The notes beneath the pieces were generated by a model that worked only from the letters and a program-made list of their open reading frames with translations, was not told the DNA's origin and made no database searches. The position numbers and the translations under genes were made by a program. Below are positions 11,681-20,513 of a DNA stretch of 51,273 nt, piece by piece (position 1 is the first letter of the stretch; every line of letters begins with the position of its first letter). Source of the DNA: Planococcus circulans (GTDB taxonomy: Bacteria; Bacillota; Bacilli; Bacillales_A; Planococcaceae); contig NZ_JAIQCL010000015.1 in assembly GCF_020023385.1 (NCBI RefSeq), forward strand, positions 1 to 51,273. Direction: 5' to 3'.

Positions 11681-11754
11681 GGCGGCGTAGCTCAGCTGGC
11701 TAGAGCGTACGGTTCATACCCGTGAGGTCGGGGGTTCGATCCCCTCTGCCGCCA
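11681..11754 (+). tRNA. tRNA-Met (CAT), elongator
   Basis: Full cloverleaf: acceptor GGCGGCG/TGCCGCC with discriminator A (11754), D arm GCTC...GAGC, anticodon stem TACGG/CCGTG with CAT at 11715-11717, variable AGGTC, and T arm GGGGG TTCGATC CCCTC. CCA is not encoded. The sequence fits the elongator Met tRNA of Bacilli rather than initiator or the lysidine-modified Ile tRNA. It reads opposite to its neighbours tilS and yabR and has its own promoter and terminator. Confidence 0.96.
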
Positions 11755-11782
11755 TTATTCTTCAACTGAAAAGCTCGACTTA

Positions 11783-11817
11783 AAAGCAGCGTCCTTCATT
11801 GGGCGCTGCTTTTTTTG
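11783..11817 (+). terminator. tRNA-Met terminator
   Basis: Hairpin AAAGCAGCGTCC/GGGCGCTGCTTT with a TTCATT loop and a seven-T tail, 28 bp after the tRNA. Confidence 0.9.
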
Positions 11818-11855
11818 TCTGAATGGACATGCTTGGCCAAACCGGCCAAATGTGA

Positions 11856-11887
11856 TAAAAAAAACGCTTCCCATGTGAGAAGCGTTT
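11856..11887 (-). terminator. yabR terminator
   Basis: Minus-strand hairpin AAACGCTTC/GAAGCGTTT followed by a T run; it faces the tRNA-Met terminator. Confidence 0.85.
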
Positions 11888-11946
11888 CAATATAGATTTC
11901 CAGCTGTGTTGAAGCATTTCCCTATACTATTAAAACAGCTAGCAAG

Positions 11947-12369
11947 TTAGCCTCTTTTTGCTCCTCTGCCGCCGCGCTTCGATTCAGTAGCGCGTTTTAA
12001 GGTCGTCATGTTTTCTTCGCTGTCTTTTAAGAACTTCGCCATTTTCGTTTCAAAGTTCTCTTTTGGAGCGCGATCAAATGAACGATTGCTGCTTGGGCGT
12101 GGTCGTTGTGGTCGTTCTGTGCCGCCGGGTGGTTGTGGTTTCGCTTTACGAATGGAAAGGCCGATTTTACCGTCTGCTTCTACATTCATAACTTTAACTT
12201 CTACCATTTCGCCAACTTTAAGATGATCATTGATATCTTTAACGTAGTTGTCGGCGACTTCACTTATATGCACGAGGCCTGTTGCACCAGTTGGAAGCTG
12301 AACAAATGCTCCAAAGTTTGTAATACCTGTGACTTTACCTTCTAACTTGCTGCCTACTTCAATCGACAT
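11947..12369 (-). CDS. yabR: S1-domain RNA-binding protein (YabR-like)
   Basis: Small protein of 140 residues. Residues 1-70 form a single S1/OB RNA-binding domain (VGSKLEGKVTGITNFGAFVQL, GLVHISEVADNYV, VGEMVEVKVMNVE). The rest is a low-complexity basic tail with prolines, ending in RGGRGAKRG, which would favour nucleic-acid binding. The relation to B. subtilis yabR rests on domain, size and position next to divIC. The exact role is not known from the sequence. AAGGAGGAG lies about 10 nt before ATG 12369. It has its own promoter and a roughly 80-nt leader with a hairpin. Confidence 0.9.
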   Translation of the reverse strand: MSIEVGSKLEGKVTGITNFGAFVQLPTGATGLVHISEVADNYVKDINDHLKVGEMVEVKVMNVEADGKIGLSIRKAKPQPPGGTERPQRPRPSSNRSFDRAPKENFETKMAKFLKDSEENMTTLKRATESKRGGRGAKRG

Positions 12370-12433
12370 AAAAAAAATGCTCCTCCTTAAAAATTAAGAT
12401 GACTCCAAAATTCAGGGCCATGCTGTCATTTTG

Positions 12434-12481
12434 CGGGACTTGTCCCACTTTTTATTATAACCATCAAAAAAAGAGTGTCAA
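12434..12481 (-). promoter_or_regulatory. yabR promoter and leader hairpin
   Basis: Minus-strand TTGACA (12476-12481) and TATAAT (12454-12459) with a 16-bp spacer. The -35 lies inside the loop of the divIC terminator. A GTGGGAC/GTCCCGC hairpin (about 12434-12449) follows in the leader. Confidence 0.75.
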
Positions 12482-12492
12482 CCGACTACTCT
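12466..12492 (-). terminator. divIC terminator
   Basis: Minus-strand hairpin AGAGT-A-GTC/GAC-ACTCT with a GGTT loop and a seven-T tail. The stem overlaps the end of divIC. Confidence 0.75.
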
Positions 12493-12908
12493 TCTTCTGA
12501 TGGTTTTTCTTCATCTTTTTTTTCATCATGTGGTGTCGTAAAAATAATTTCTCCTTCGTCTGAAAGAAAGTAATCTTTGCGCGCTAATTTAGCTAAGTAT
12601 TCTTCATCGTTCAATAACAGGATCTGCTCTTCCAGCTGGCTTTGCTGCTTTTCAACTTCTTCAAGCTTTAGCAACGCCTCTTCACGGAGCTCTTCTTTTT
12701 CAGAAATTGTCTGTGTTTGTGCATAAATGGTCGAACCTACCCAAATGGTGGCCATCAGAACCAGCACCCCGAATACTGTCAGCCTTCTGAATAACCGGAT
12801 GCGATGCGCTTTTTTGCGCGCCCCTTCCATTTCGACCGAACGGACATAGTCATTGCGAATCGAGGTGACTTCTCGCGTTTCCGCCTTTGGATCTCTCTTC
12901 AAACTCAT
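12486..12908 (-). CDS. divIC: Cell-division protein DivIC (FtsB/DivIC family)
   Basis: Bitopic divisome protein that acts with FtsL and DivIB at the septum. From the chosen start it has 140 residues: basic cytoplasmic N terminus, one TM segment (about 42-63), an extracytoplasmic coiled coil (about 68-105) and the conserved ending EEYLAKLARKDYFLSDEGEIIF, then an acidic tail. The frame continues 14 codons upstream, but AGGGGAG spaced 6 nt from ATG 12908 supports this start. In B. subtilis rqcP, yabP and yabQ come directly before divIC; here the divergent carA operon does. Confidence 0.94.
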   Translation of the reverse strand: MSLKRDPKAETREVTSIRNDYVRSVEMEGARKKAHRIRLFRRLTVFGVLVLMATIWVGSTIYAQTQTISEKEELREEALLKLEEVEKQQSQLEEQILLLNDEEYLAKLARKDYFLSDEGEIIFTTPHDEKKDEEKPSEEE

Positions 12909-13037
12909 GACCCGCTCCCCTTCCATACTAACTTTGTCATTATTATACATGAAAACCCTTGATATTATAAGCTTTTTGAATAATTTTCCCTATTTTCACT
13001 CCATTCCTTTAAACAGGGAGTAGAACACTTTACCTTT

Positions 13038-13055
13038 TATTAATAAAAATACTGT
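13038..13055 (+). promoter_or_regulatory. Candidate ARG box 1 upstream of carA
   Basis: TATTAATAAAAATACTGT closely follows the Bacillus ArgR/AhrC operator pattern (CATGAATAAAAATTCAAG-like) and abuts the carA -35. A second AATGAATAAAATTGGA (13164-13179) overlaps the carA Shine-Dalgarno. Regulation by an ArgR-type repressor is inferred from the gene content and these matches. Confidence 0.5.
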
Positions 13056-13083
13056 TGACTTAATTTTTATACAGTCTTATAAT
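13055..13083 (+). promoter_or_regulatory. carA-carB-argF promoter
   Basis: TTGACT (13055-13060) and TATAAT (13078-13083) with a 17-bp spacer, about 105 bp before the carA start. This leaves a leader of about 100 nt holding the second ARG-box-like site. Confidence 0.85.
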
Positions 13084-13188
13084 ACTAATCATTATCTTTT
13101 ATCGAATGTTACCGTCGTTTTTTAGAATTAATTGCAAGAAAGAGCTTATATATATACAAAATTAATGAATAAAATTGGAGTGAAGAAA

Positions 13189-14259
13189 ATGACAGGTTTA
13201 TTGACTTTATCAAATGGAAAAGCATTCAAAGGCCAGTGGCACGGTAAAGCTTCCGCCATTCAAGGAGAAATCGTCTTTTTCACGGGCATGACCGGCTATG
13301 AAGAAGTTTTGACGGACCCCTCTTATAAAGGGCAGATTATCGTATTCTCTTACCCGCTTATCGGCCAATACGGAATCCAGTCCCTTTATGCACAATCCGA
13401 TCAGATCCAGACTGCCGGCATCATTGTGGCGGGATTGTATGAAGGGCCGCTCGGCAAAGATGCCATTTCACTTGCGGAGTTTGCAGACAAACACAGCATC
13501 CCCATCTTAAGTGGCGCAGATACACGTTCAATCATTCAGAACGTCCGCGAATCCGGAACAATGCAATCGCAGCTGGTCCACACCTCTCTCCCGGAATTAG
13601 CCTGGGAACCCGTACAGACCTATTTCTTTCCAGCCACAACCAGTGCTGAAGAAATTCAGACTCTTGGATCTGGCTCTACTCATATCGGCTTGATCGATTT
13701 CCATCATAAATCCTCCATTTTAAAAGAATTGCTCGAATTGGATTGCAAAGTCAGCATCGTCCCTTATGCAACACCGACAGAAAAACTGGATTCACTGGGA
13801 TTGGATGGCCTTCTTTTTTCAAACGGCCCCGGAGATCCGGCAGCTCTACAACATTTGTTTCCTACATACCGGGATTGGGCTGAACGCTATCCGAGCTTCG
13901 GCATCTGTCTCGGCCACCAGGTATTGGCTTCGGCATTTGGCGCAAAAACGACCAAGCTTGCATATGGCCACCGCGGAGCTAACCATCCCGTGATGAACCT
14001 GCAGACAAAACGGGTCAGCATGAGCTCCCAGAACCATAGTTATGTGGTCGAGAGCGCCAGCCTGAAGGATACACCGTTTTCCGTGCTCTACGAAAACGTC
14101 AATGATGGCAGTATTGAAGGCTTGGTCCACGATACCCTGCCACTGACCACAGTCCAGTTCCATCCGGAAGCAGCACCAGGTCCGGCTGACCACCTTGAAC
14201 TGTTCCAACAGTTTCTGGCCATGACACAGCAAAAAGAGAGAGTGAAAATACATGCCTAA
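13189..14259 (+). CDS. carA: Carbamoyl-phosphate synthase small subunit (arginine type)
   Basis: Glutamine amidotransferase subunit that supplies ammonia to CarB. The 356-residue protein has the CarA N-terminal domain (MTGLLTLSNGKAFKG; EIVFFTGMTGYEEVLTDPSYKGQI) and a class I GATase domain with nucleophile Cys240 (FGICLGHQ) and His325/Glu327 (FHPEA). The frame extends 19 codons upstream, but GGAG spaced 8 nt from ATG 13189 gives the family start. The length fits the arginine-specific enzyme. The stop overlaps carB by 8 bp. Confidence 0.96.
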   Translation: MTGLLTLSNGKAFKGQWHGKASAIQGEIVFFTGMTGYEEVLTDPSYKGQIIVFSYPLIGQYGIQSLYAQSDQIQTAGIIVAGLYEGPLGKDAISLAEFADKHSIPILSGADTRSIIQNVRESGTMQSQLVHTSLPELAWEPVQTYFFPATTSAEEIQTLGSGSTHIGLIDFHHKSSILKELLELDCKVSIVPYATPTEKLDSLGLDGLLFSNGPGDPAALQHLFPTYRDWAERYPSFGICLGHQVLASAFGAKTTKLAYGHRGANHPVMNLQTKRVSMSSQNHSYVVESASLKDTPFSVLYENVNDGSIEGLVHDTLPLTTVQFHPEAAPGPADHLELFQQFLAMTQQKERVKIHA

Positions 14260-17200
14260 GCAAGAGCAAATAAAAAAAGTACTGGTCATCGGGTCAGGAG
14301 CCATTGTCATCGGCCAGGCAGCAGAATTCGATTATTCGGGAACACAGGCATGCTTGGCTTTAAAAGAAGAAGGCATCCATGTCATTCTGATCAACAATAA
14401 TCCAGCGACCATCATGACCGATAAATCCGTTTCCGATCAAGTGTATTTTGAACCCCTAACCTTGGAAAGCGCTACGGCCATCATCGAAAAAGAACGCCCA
14501 GATGGCTTGTTGGCGACAGTCGGCGGACAAACCGGACTGAACCTGGCCATGGCTTTATCCGATGCCGGCATTTTGACGAAATACGGTGTCACATTGCTCG
14601 GCACGGATATGAAAGCCATCAAACAAGCGGAAGACCGCGAGCAGTTCCGCGCCCTGATGAATGAGTTGAGCGAACCGGTCCCGGACAGCGACATCATTTA
14701 CTCGATCGAAGGAGCTTTGGAGTTTGCCGCTTCAGCGGGTTATCCCCTCATCGTGCGCCCTGCCTATACGCTTGGCGGCTTTGGCGGCGGGATTGCCGAA
14801 GATGAAAAAACCTACATTAAGCTGGTGAAGCAAGGATTGAGCGCCAGCCCCATCAAGCAATGCCTTGTTGAAATCAGCATTGCCGGCTACAAGGAAATTG
14901 AGTACGAAGTTATGCGCGATGCAGATGGAACCTGCATCACCATCTGCAATATGGAAAACTTAGACCCTGTCGGCGTACATACCGGCGACTCGATTGTCGT
15001 CGCGCCAAGCCAAACTTTAAATGATAAAGATTTCCATATGCTGCGCAGCTCTTCGATCCATATCATCGAAGCACTTGGCATTATCGGCGCCTGCAATGTG
15101 CAGTTCGCCTTGCATCCGGAAACTTCGGCTTATTATTTGATTGAAGTCAATCCGCGCGTCAGCCGTTCTTCGGCGCTTGCTTCAAAAGCGACAGGTTACC
15201 CAATTGCCAAGATTGCCGCTAAGTTAGCGATCGGCTATAAATTGGCTGAATTGAAAAATCCCGTCACCGGCACTACGTTTGCCAGCTTTGAACCGGCGTT
15301 GGATTATGTGGCTGTTAAAATTCCGCGCTGGCCATTCGATCAATTCCCACAGGCAGAGCGCAAACTCGGCACACAGATGAAAGCGACCGGTGAAGTCATG
15401 GCGATTGAACGCCGCATGGAAGCCGCGCTGCAAAAAGCGATCCGCTCACTTGAACTGCCGATTGACGGTTTCCGTCTCAAGGCACTTGCTGGTTTTTCTA
15501 CAGAAGATTTATGCCAATTGGCGATTGAAGCCGATGACCGCCGGTTGTTTGTTCTGTTTGAACTGCTGGTACGCGGCAAGTCAATTGAATTTCTTCACAA
15601 TATTACGGGCATCACTCCTTATTTCTTATCAGCAATGGCCAACATCGTTGCCGAATGGAAAGAACTGCAGCAACTGGACTGGAACAATATGACCCGCTCC
15701 CGCCTGCTGCAGGCCAAGACGCTTGGCTTCAGCGATCAGCAATTGGCTGATCTTTGGAATGTCACCTGCCCTGAAATTTGGGGACAGCGCCGCATCTGGC
15801 AAGTAACGCCTGCTTATCGCATGATCGATACATGCGCGGCTGAATTCCGCTCGGATACCAATTATTTTTATTCTACGTGGCAAGGTTCTTCCGATGTCAG
15901 CCGTTCTCACCATAAGAAAAAAGTGGCGGTTGTGGGATCCGGTCCAATCCGGATCGGCCAGGGCATCGAGTTCGATTATTGCTGTGTACACAGTGTCATG
16001 GCCGCACAGAAACTCGGTTATGAAGCCATCATGATCAACAACAACCCTGAGACTGTCAGCACCGATTACGAAGTTGCAGATGCGCTGTATTTCGAGCCAA
16101 TGACACCGGAAGACATTCTGAATGTCCTGGATTTTGAAGGCATCAACCAAGTCATTCTCCAGTTCGGCGGACAAACTTCGCTGAATGTTGCAGCTGCGCT
16201 TCAAGAAGCGGGCATCACGGTTCTTGGGTCGACAGTGGATCTGTTGGATCAAATGGAAGACCGCGACCGCTTTTATGCTTTCCTGGAATCGATCGGCTTG
16301 CCGACCATTCCCGGAAAAACAGCGAGTGAACCATCCGCTGTTATTCCGGCAGCCCGTTCACTCGGCTTCCCGGTGCTCTTGCGGCCATCTTATGTTATCG
16401 GCGGACGCGGCATGATTGTGCTGCATAACGAAGCGGAGCTCAGCGACTGGCTGCAGCAGACGACAATGGCGTTCCCTGTACTGGTCGACCATTTTGTCAC
16501 CGGCAAAGAAGTAGAGGCCGATATTCTGACCGACGGCGAACATGTCTGGGTCTCCGCCATTTTCGAGCATGTTGAAGGAACCGGCGTCCACTCCGGCGAC
16601 AGCATCTCCATTACGCCGCCCGTTTCATTATCGGAACAGGCTTTGCAGGAACTTTCAAAAACTGCGAAACACATCGCCAGAAACATGGATTATACTGGCT
16701 TGTTCAATATTCAATTCGTGTATGAAGGCGATCAATTATTCGTCATGGAAATCAATCCGCGGGCATCGCGAACAGCACCAATCAGCTCGAAAGTGACCGA
16801 TGTGCCGCTTGTGCAGCACGCCACGGCTTTATTGCTGGGAGTGCCTTTTGAAGAACTTAACATTGAAGAAACTTATAATGGACAGCCGGAATATACAGTT
16901 AAAGCACCGGTTTTCTCCCATATTAAGTTGCCTGGACTGTCCCCTGTCCTGTCTCCTGAAATGATGTCGACAGGCGAAGTGATCGGCTCTAGTCCTGATC
17001 TTGCTGCCGCATTGGCGAAAGCTCTCAGCGGCGCTTCTGTCCAATTGGCTGACCTGGCTACCGGCGGCACCTTGTTTGTCGCGGAAAGTTCAATCGGCCA
17101 AGTGGACAGCGCTTCATGGGACGCATGCGGTTTCAACATTGTCACCGAGTCCATTATTCCATTCGAGGAATGGCTGAAAACAGATGATAAAAAAGCCTAT

Positions 17201-17350
17201 ATCGACTTTGCTCCTGACCCGGAAAGCACCAACGCGAAGCAAGCTGCCATTCACCGTCTCCATGTCTGGACACGCCCTGAAACAGCAGCTGCTTTCAACG
17301 GAACTTATTCAACCATTACCGCATTATCGAAAGGAGTGCTTGCAAAATGA
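14252..17350 (+). CDS. carB: Carbamoyl-phosphate synthase large subunit (arginine type)
   Basis: Makes carbamoyl phosphate from bicarbonate, ammonia and two ATP. The 1032-residue protein is the usual internal duplication: two ATP-grasp halves, each opening with a GSG(A/P)I(V/R)IGQ(A/G)xEFDY motif (near residues 12-30 and 560-580) and each with an ATP-grasp [36 protein letters not shown] segment. The C-terminal allosteric region is short. At about 1030 residues rather than about 1070, it matches the arginine-regulated CarB of Bacillus. The stop overlaps argF by 4 bp (ATGA). Confidence 0.96.
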   Translation: MPKQEQIKKVLVIGSGAIVIGQAAEFDYSGTQACLALKEEGIHVILINNNPATIMTDKSVSDQVYFEPLTLESATAIIEKERPDGLLATVGGQTGLNLAMALSDAGILTKYGVTLLGTDMKAIKQAEDREQFRALMNELSEPVPDSDIIYSIEGALEFAASAGYPLIVRPAYTLGGFGGGIAEDEKTYIKLVKQGLSASPIKQCLVEISIAGYKEIEYEVMRDADGTCITICNMENLDPVGVHTGDSIVVAPSQTLNDKDFHMLRSSSIHIIEALGIIGACNVQFALHPETSAYYLIEVNPRVSRSSALASKATGYPIAKIAAKLAIGYKLAELKNPVTGTTFASFEPALDYVAVKIPRWPFDQFPQAERKLGTQMKATGEVMAIERRMEAALQKAIRSLELPIDGFRLKALAGFSTEDLCQLAIEADDRRLFVLFELLVRGKSIEFLHNITGITPYFLSAMANIVAEWKELQQLDWNNMTRSRLLQAKTLGFSDQQLADLWNVTCPEIWGQRRIWQVTPAYRMIDTCAAEFRSDTNYFYSTWQGSSDVSRSHHKKKVAVVGSGPIRIGQGIEFDYCCVHSVMAAQKLGYEAIMINNNPETVSTDYEVADALYFEPMTPEDILNVLDFEGINQVILQFGGQTSLNVAAALQEAGITVLGSTVDLLDQMEDRDRFYAFLESIGLPTIPGKTASEPSAVIPAARSLGFPVLLRPSYVIGGRGMIVLHNEAELSDWLQQTTMAFPVLVDHFVTGKEVEADILTDGEHVWVSAIFEHVEGTGVHSGDSISITPPVSLSEQALQELSKTAKHIARNMDYTGLFNIQFVYEGDQLFVMEINPRASRTAPISSKVTDVPLVQHATALLLGVPFEELNIEETYNGQPEYTVKAPVFSHIKLPGLSPVLSPEMMSTGEVIGSSPDLAAALAKALSGASVQLADLATGGTLFVAESSIGQVDSASWDACGFNIVTESIIPFEEWLKTDDKKAYIDFAPDPESTNAKQAAIHRLHVWTRPETAAAFNGTYSTITALSKGVLAK

Positions 17351-18300
17351 CAATGGCGATCCCGTTTGCCCCATCGATTATCCAAGAGGACTTTCTGTCC
17401 CTGAAAGATTACAGCACAGATGAAATTATGGATTTGCTGAATTTGGCAATAGAACTGAAAAAGCCTGAAAATAAATACCTGCCGCTTTTAAAAGGTAAAG
17501 TATTGGGCATGATTTTCGAAAAGTCATCTACCCGCACACGTGTTTCATTCGAAGCGGGAATGCTTCAGCTTGGCGGCAACGCCATGTTCTTGAGCTCCCA
17601 GGATACACAAATCGGTCGAGGAGAAACCATTCCCGATACCGCGCGCGTGTTGTCAGGTTACTTGGACGGCCTGATGATCCGCACATTCCATCAATCCGTC
17701 GTTCAGGAACTGGCAGACTTCAGTTCCATTCCGGTCATCAACGGATTGACCGATGATTATCACCCTTGCCAGGTGCTGGCAGATCTGATGACCATCCTCG
17801 AGCATTTCGGGACATTGAAAGGCAAGAAAATGGCGTATATCGGAGACGGCAACAATATGGCCAACTCCTTGATGATCGGTGCCGCTAAAGTCGGCATGAA
17901 CATCAGTGTCGCCTCTCCTGCCGCTTATGCACCTACCGCGGAAATGGTGGCACTTGCAAAAGACATCGCACAATATACCGGATCGAACATCGAGATCACC
18001 GAAAGCCCGGAACAAGCAGTTGCCGGAAGTGACGTCATCTATACGGATGTCTGGGCAAGCATGGGGCAAGAACAGGAAACCATTGAACGCCTGCAGCATT
18101 TCCAAGGCTTCCAAGTGAACGAAGAGCTCGTCAAGCACGCCAATGAAGATTATATCTTCATGCACTGCCTGCCTGCCCATCGTGAAGAGGAAGTGACGAC
18201 TGCTATTTTGGAAGGCCCGAATTCGGTGATTTTCCAGGAAGCTGAAAATCGTCTGCACGCACAAAAAGCAGTACTCGTCGCACTGATGGGCGACAAATAG
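17347..18300 (+). CDS. argF: Ornithine carbamoyltransferase
   Basis: Forms citrulline from ornithine and carbamoyl phosphate. The 317-residue protein has the carbamoyl-phosphate loop SSTRTR (60-65), the HPCQVLAD segment, and the ornithine-binding HCLPAH motif (His273-Pro276). AAAGGAGTG spaced 8 nt from ATG 17347 supports this start, and the ATGA overlap with carB suggests coupling. It ends the operon. The other arginine genes (argCJBD, argGH) are not in the window. Confidence 0.96.
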   Translation: MTMAIPFAPSIIQEDFLSLKDYSTDEIMDLLNLAIELKKPENKYLPLLKGKVLGMIFEKSSTRTRVSFEAGMLQLGGNAMFLSSQDTQIGRGETIPDTARVLSGYLDGLMIRTFHQSVVQELADFSSIPVINGLTDDYHPCQVLADLMTILEHFGTLKGKKMAYIGDGNNMANSLMIGAAKVGMNISVASPAAYAPTAEMVALAKDIAQYTGSNIEITESPEQAVAGSDVIYTDVWASMGQEQETIERLQHFQGFQVNEELVKHANEDYIFMHCLPAHREEEVTTAILEGPNSVIFQEAENRLHAQKAVLVALMGDK

Positions 18301-18344
18301 ACAACAATGAAAAAGTCTTCATACTACATTTCGCTCTAGGCGGA

Positions 18345-18428
18345 CGCGTTCCACGGGCACGGCTTCTGCCGCTTCCCTCGCGCTGCTCAGTCCAGTGGCT
18401 CCAGCTCGTGCTGCTCCCGTAGGAAGCG
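18345..18428. repeat. Structured intergenic repeat, family R, copy 1
   Basis: GC-rich element after argF. Outer stem CGC(G)TTCC-ACGGG (345-357 of this kilobase) pairs with CCCGT-(A)GGAAGCG (416-428), with inner CACG/CGTG. It shares TTCC-R-CGGGC and CCCG-Y-AGG blocks with copy 2 in opposite orientation. No coding potential is evident. This and copy 2 fill most of the 456-bp gap between argF and rqcP. Confidence 0.65.
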
Positions 18429-18548
18429 AGTCGGGCTTTGCCTGGCTCGTTTGCGACGAAGCTAGCGAAGCGATGCAGTATCACATCATTGCCCTTCCCC
18501 GCCATCCGATAAATTCAAAGAAGAAAGAGTACATGAAGGGGTTTGTAG

Positions 18549-18656
18549 AAGCTTCCGCTCGACACCTGCGGGAAAGCGAGACGGCCGAGACTCCGCAGAG
18601 AGCAAAGCGCACGAGGAGGCTTGAACGCGAGCCCGCGGAAAGCGAGCGGTAAGCTT
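18549..18656. repeat. Structured intergenic repeat, family R, copy 2 (inverted)
   Basis: Ends in AAGCTT-CCGCTCG and its inverted complement CGAGCGG-T-AAGCTT, 13 bp apart from one mismatch, with inner CC(T)GCGGG/CCCGCGG pairing. Seen on the minus strand it matches the plan of copy 1. I recall similar GC-rich elements from other Bacillales intergenic regions; this was not checked. Confidence 0.7.
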
Positions 18657-18695
18657 CGGAAAACCATGGCTTGTTATAAGTTTCTCGACAGCCTG

Positions 18696-18741
18696 AAAAA
18701 CGCCTTCGGAATCTATGGATTCCGAAGGCGTTTTTGTTTTT
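18696..18741. terminator. Bidirectional terminator between argF and rqcP
   Basis: Perfect 18-bp hairpin AAAAACGCCTTCGGAATC with its complement and a four-base loop. A- and T-runs flank both sides, so it can end both argF (plus) and rqcP (minus). Confidence 0.9.
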
Positions 18742-18756
18742 TACTTGTTTGGCCAA

Positions 18757-19047
18757 TCAGGCTTCGTCGTCAATGAATTCAGGTTCGACCTTGTCCAATT
18801 TTTCTTCTTTCAGGATGGTGTACATATTGGCCGCTTCTTCTTTTTTCGCGACTTCCTTCAGCCCATCGATACGGACGGTAACGACTTTTTGCCCGAAACG
18901 GATTTGCAGCTCATCGTTTTCTTTAATGACTGAGCTCGCTTTCGCTTTATTGCCGTTTACGGTGATGCGGCCTTGGTCAGCCACTTGCTTCGCCAATGTA
19001 CGGCGCTTGATCAGGCGGGATACTTTCAGAAATTTATCGAGTCGCAT
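18757..19047 (-). CDS. rqcP: RqcP, S4-domain RNA-binding ribosome quality-control factor
   Basis: S4-domain protein (YabO/Hsp15 type) that, in B. subtilis, supports alanine tailing by RqcH on stalled 50S subunits. The 96-residue protein has the S4 motif at its start (MRLDKFLKVSRLIKRRTLAKQVADQGRITVNG) and the conserved ending KKEEAANMYTILKEEKL. It begins 2 bp after the mazG stop, so the two are co-translated. In B. subtilis yabP-yabQ-divIC follow it; here a terminator and argF do. Confidence 0.95.
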   Translation of the reverse strand: MRLDKFLKVSRLIKRRTLAKQVADQGRITVNGNKAKASSVIKENDELQIRFGQKVVTVRIDGLKEVAKKEEAANMYTILKEEKLDKVEPEFIDDEA

Positions 19048-19049
19048 AG

Positions 19050-20513
19050 TCAGTCTTCCTTTCTTGCCAATCGTTTGGCTTGGTTCCAGAAGTCATCCAG
19101 CTGCTCCAGCGTGTAATCACTGAAGTTTCCGGTTCCTTCTTTCACCTGCTGTTCCACGTAGCTGAAACGTCTTTGGAATTTGCGGTTTGCCTGCATCATC
19201 GCTTCTTCCGGAGATAGCTCGAAGAACCGCGCAAGATTCACCAGGGTAAACAATAGATCTCCGAGTTCATCCAACTGGCGGGCTTTGGAACCTTTCGCCA
19301 CTTCCTGCTGGAACTCCTGCAATTCTTCATGGAATTTATCCCACGCACCTGCAGCATCCGGCCAGCTGAATCCGACTTTCGCCGCCTTCTTCTGGTAATT
19401 GAACGATGTGGTAAGCGAAGAGCTGAAACGGTCTTGGCCTTCCAATAAAGACGCAGCAGCAGGCTTCTCCTGCGCTTTGATTTCCTGCCAGTTGGCGACG
19501 ACCTGATCGGAATCCTCCGCTGATACATCTCCGAATACATGCGGATGGCGGCGGATCATTTTGGCGCTGATGGATTCCAGCACATCCTCTAACTGGAAGT
19601 AGCCGTTATCCTGTCCGATTTGGGCATGCAGGAACACCTGCAACAATACATCGCCCAATTCGTCCGCAATCGCCTCGTCGGCGCCTTCATGAATCGCCTG
19701 AAGCAACTCATGCGCTTCCTCGATCAGATATGGGCTCAGCGACTCATGTGTCTGCTCGCGGTCCCACGGGCAGCCTTCAGGACTTCTCAGCTTCGCGATG
19801 ATGCTGCGGAATGTCTGCCATTCTTTTAAACGCTGCGTTTGTTCCGCTGCCGGCGGCACATAGACAGTCGTCAGGTTATTGACTTCTGCCGAGCGGTCCA
19901 ACTCATGGAGCGGCACGGTGCGCAGCACTTCGTCTGCAGACCCGGCAGCCGTCACAATGGTCACCGGGTAATCGTCCGGATATTTTTCCATCAGCGTCAA
20001 TTTGACTTCAGAGGCACTGAAGCTGTCATAAACTTGTGTAATCAGCAGATGCTGCGTCATATTCACTTGATCGCTGGTCATTTCCGTGCCGTCCATCAAT
20101 TGAAAGCCTTCAATCGGATCGATGCGAAGCGCACCGAACAGTGAATCGAGAAAGCTATGTCCACCTTCAATGGCTAATCGGCAAAGCCCCTGCTTTTCAG
20201 CAGCGATCAAGTTTTGCACGGTCTGCTCGGCCACCAAAGGATGCCCCGGAACAGCATAAATCACGGATGCCTGCTTCGATAAATCGATCAGGGTTTCCGC
20301 AATTTCCTCATAGACCGGGCTGAAGGCATCGTGCTTTTCATAAACCGAATCAAAGCTTTTAAACGTTACGCCTTCCTGCACCAGCTCCGTCAGTACCGGA
20401 TGATCTTCGGTCCGTACATATAAATTATCTGCAGCCTTGAGCTTTTTATAGACACCCAGCGGCAACTGATCTAAATCTCCGGCACCAAGGCCGATTATGT
20501 GAATGGTGTTCAT
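19050..20513 (-). CDS. MazG-type nucleotide pyrophosphohydrolase fused to a tetrapyrrole-methylase-like domain (YabN)
   Basis: The 487-residue protein has two parts. Residues 1 to about 225 form a SAM-dependent methylase-like domain of the TP family (HIIGLGAGDLDQLPLG; YAVPGHPLVAEQTV). About 235-487 is a tandem MazG NTP pyrophosphohydrolase (GCPWDREQTHESLSPYLIEEAHEL; DELGDVLLQVFLHAQI; second DELGDLLFTLVNLARFF) with the metal-binding EExxE and ExxD-type acids. This fusion is normal for Bacilli and probably removes aberrant NTPs; the function of the methylase part is unknown. ATG 20513 overlaps the flippase stop by 4 bp. Confidence 0.93.
   Translation of the reverse strand: MNTIHIIGLGAGDLDQLPLGVYKKLKAADNLYVRTEDHPVLTELVQEGVTFKSFDSVYEKHDAFSPVYEEIAETLIDLSKQASVIYAVPGHPLVAEQTVQNLIAAEKQGLCRLAIEGGHSFLDSLFGALRIDPIEGFQLMDGTEMTSDQVNMTQHLLITQVYDSFSASEVKLTLMEKYPDDYPVTIVTAAGSADEVLRTVPLHELDRSAEVNNLTTVYVPPAAEQTQRLKEWQTFRSIIAKLRSPEGCPWDREQTHESLSPYLIEEAHELLQAIHEGADEAIADELGDVLLQVFLHAQIGQDNGYFQLEDVLESISAKMIRRHPHVFGDVSAEDSDQVVANWQEIKAQEKPAAASLLEGQDRFSSSLTTSFNYQKKAAKVGFSWPDAAGAWDKFHEELQEFQQEVAKGSKARQLDELGDLLFTLVNLARFFELSPEEAMMQANRKFQRRFSYVEQQVKEGTGNFSDYTLEQLDDFWNQAKRLARKED

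Noticed and set aside
15629..16252. 207-residue open frame on the minus strand
   Set aside because: Antisense to carB, whose motifs are clear; no recognisable domain.
17653..18264. 203-residue open frame on the minus strand
   Set aside because: Antisense to argF; the product is rich in His and Phe as expected from reverse reading and has no known motif.
13189..18300. Recent foreign acquisition of carA-carB-argF
   Set aside because: Base composition looks similar to neighbouring mazG and mfd, and no integrase or attachment site is present; relocation within the genome is as likely.
18301..18756. Insertion sequence remnant after argF
   Set aside because: No transposase fragment or target duplication was seen; the hairpin repeats explain the region better.
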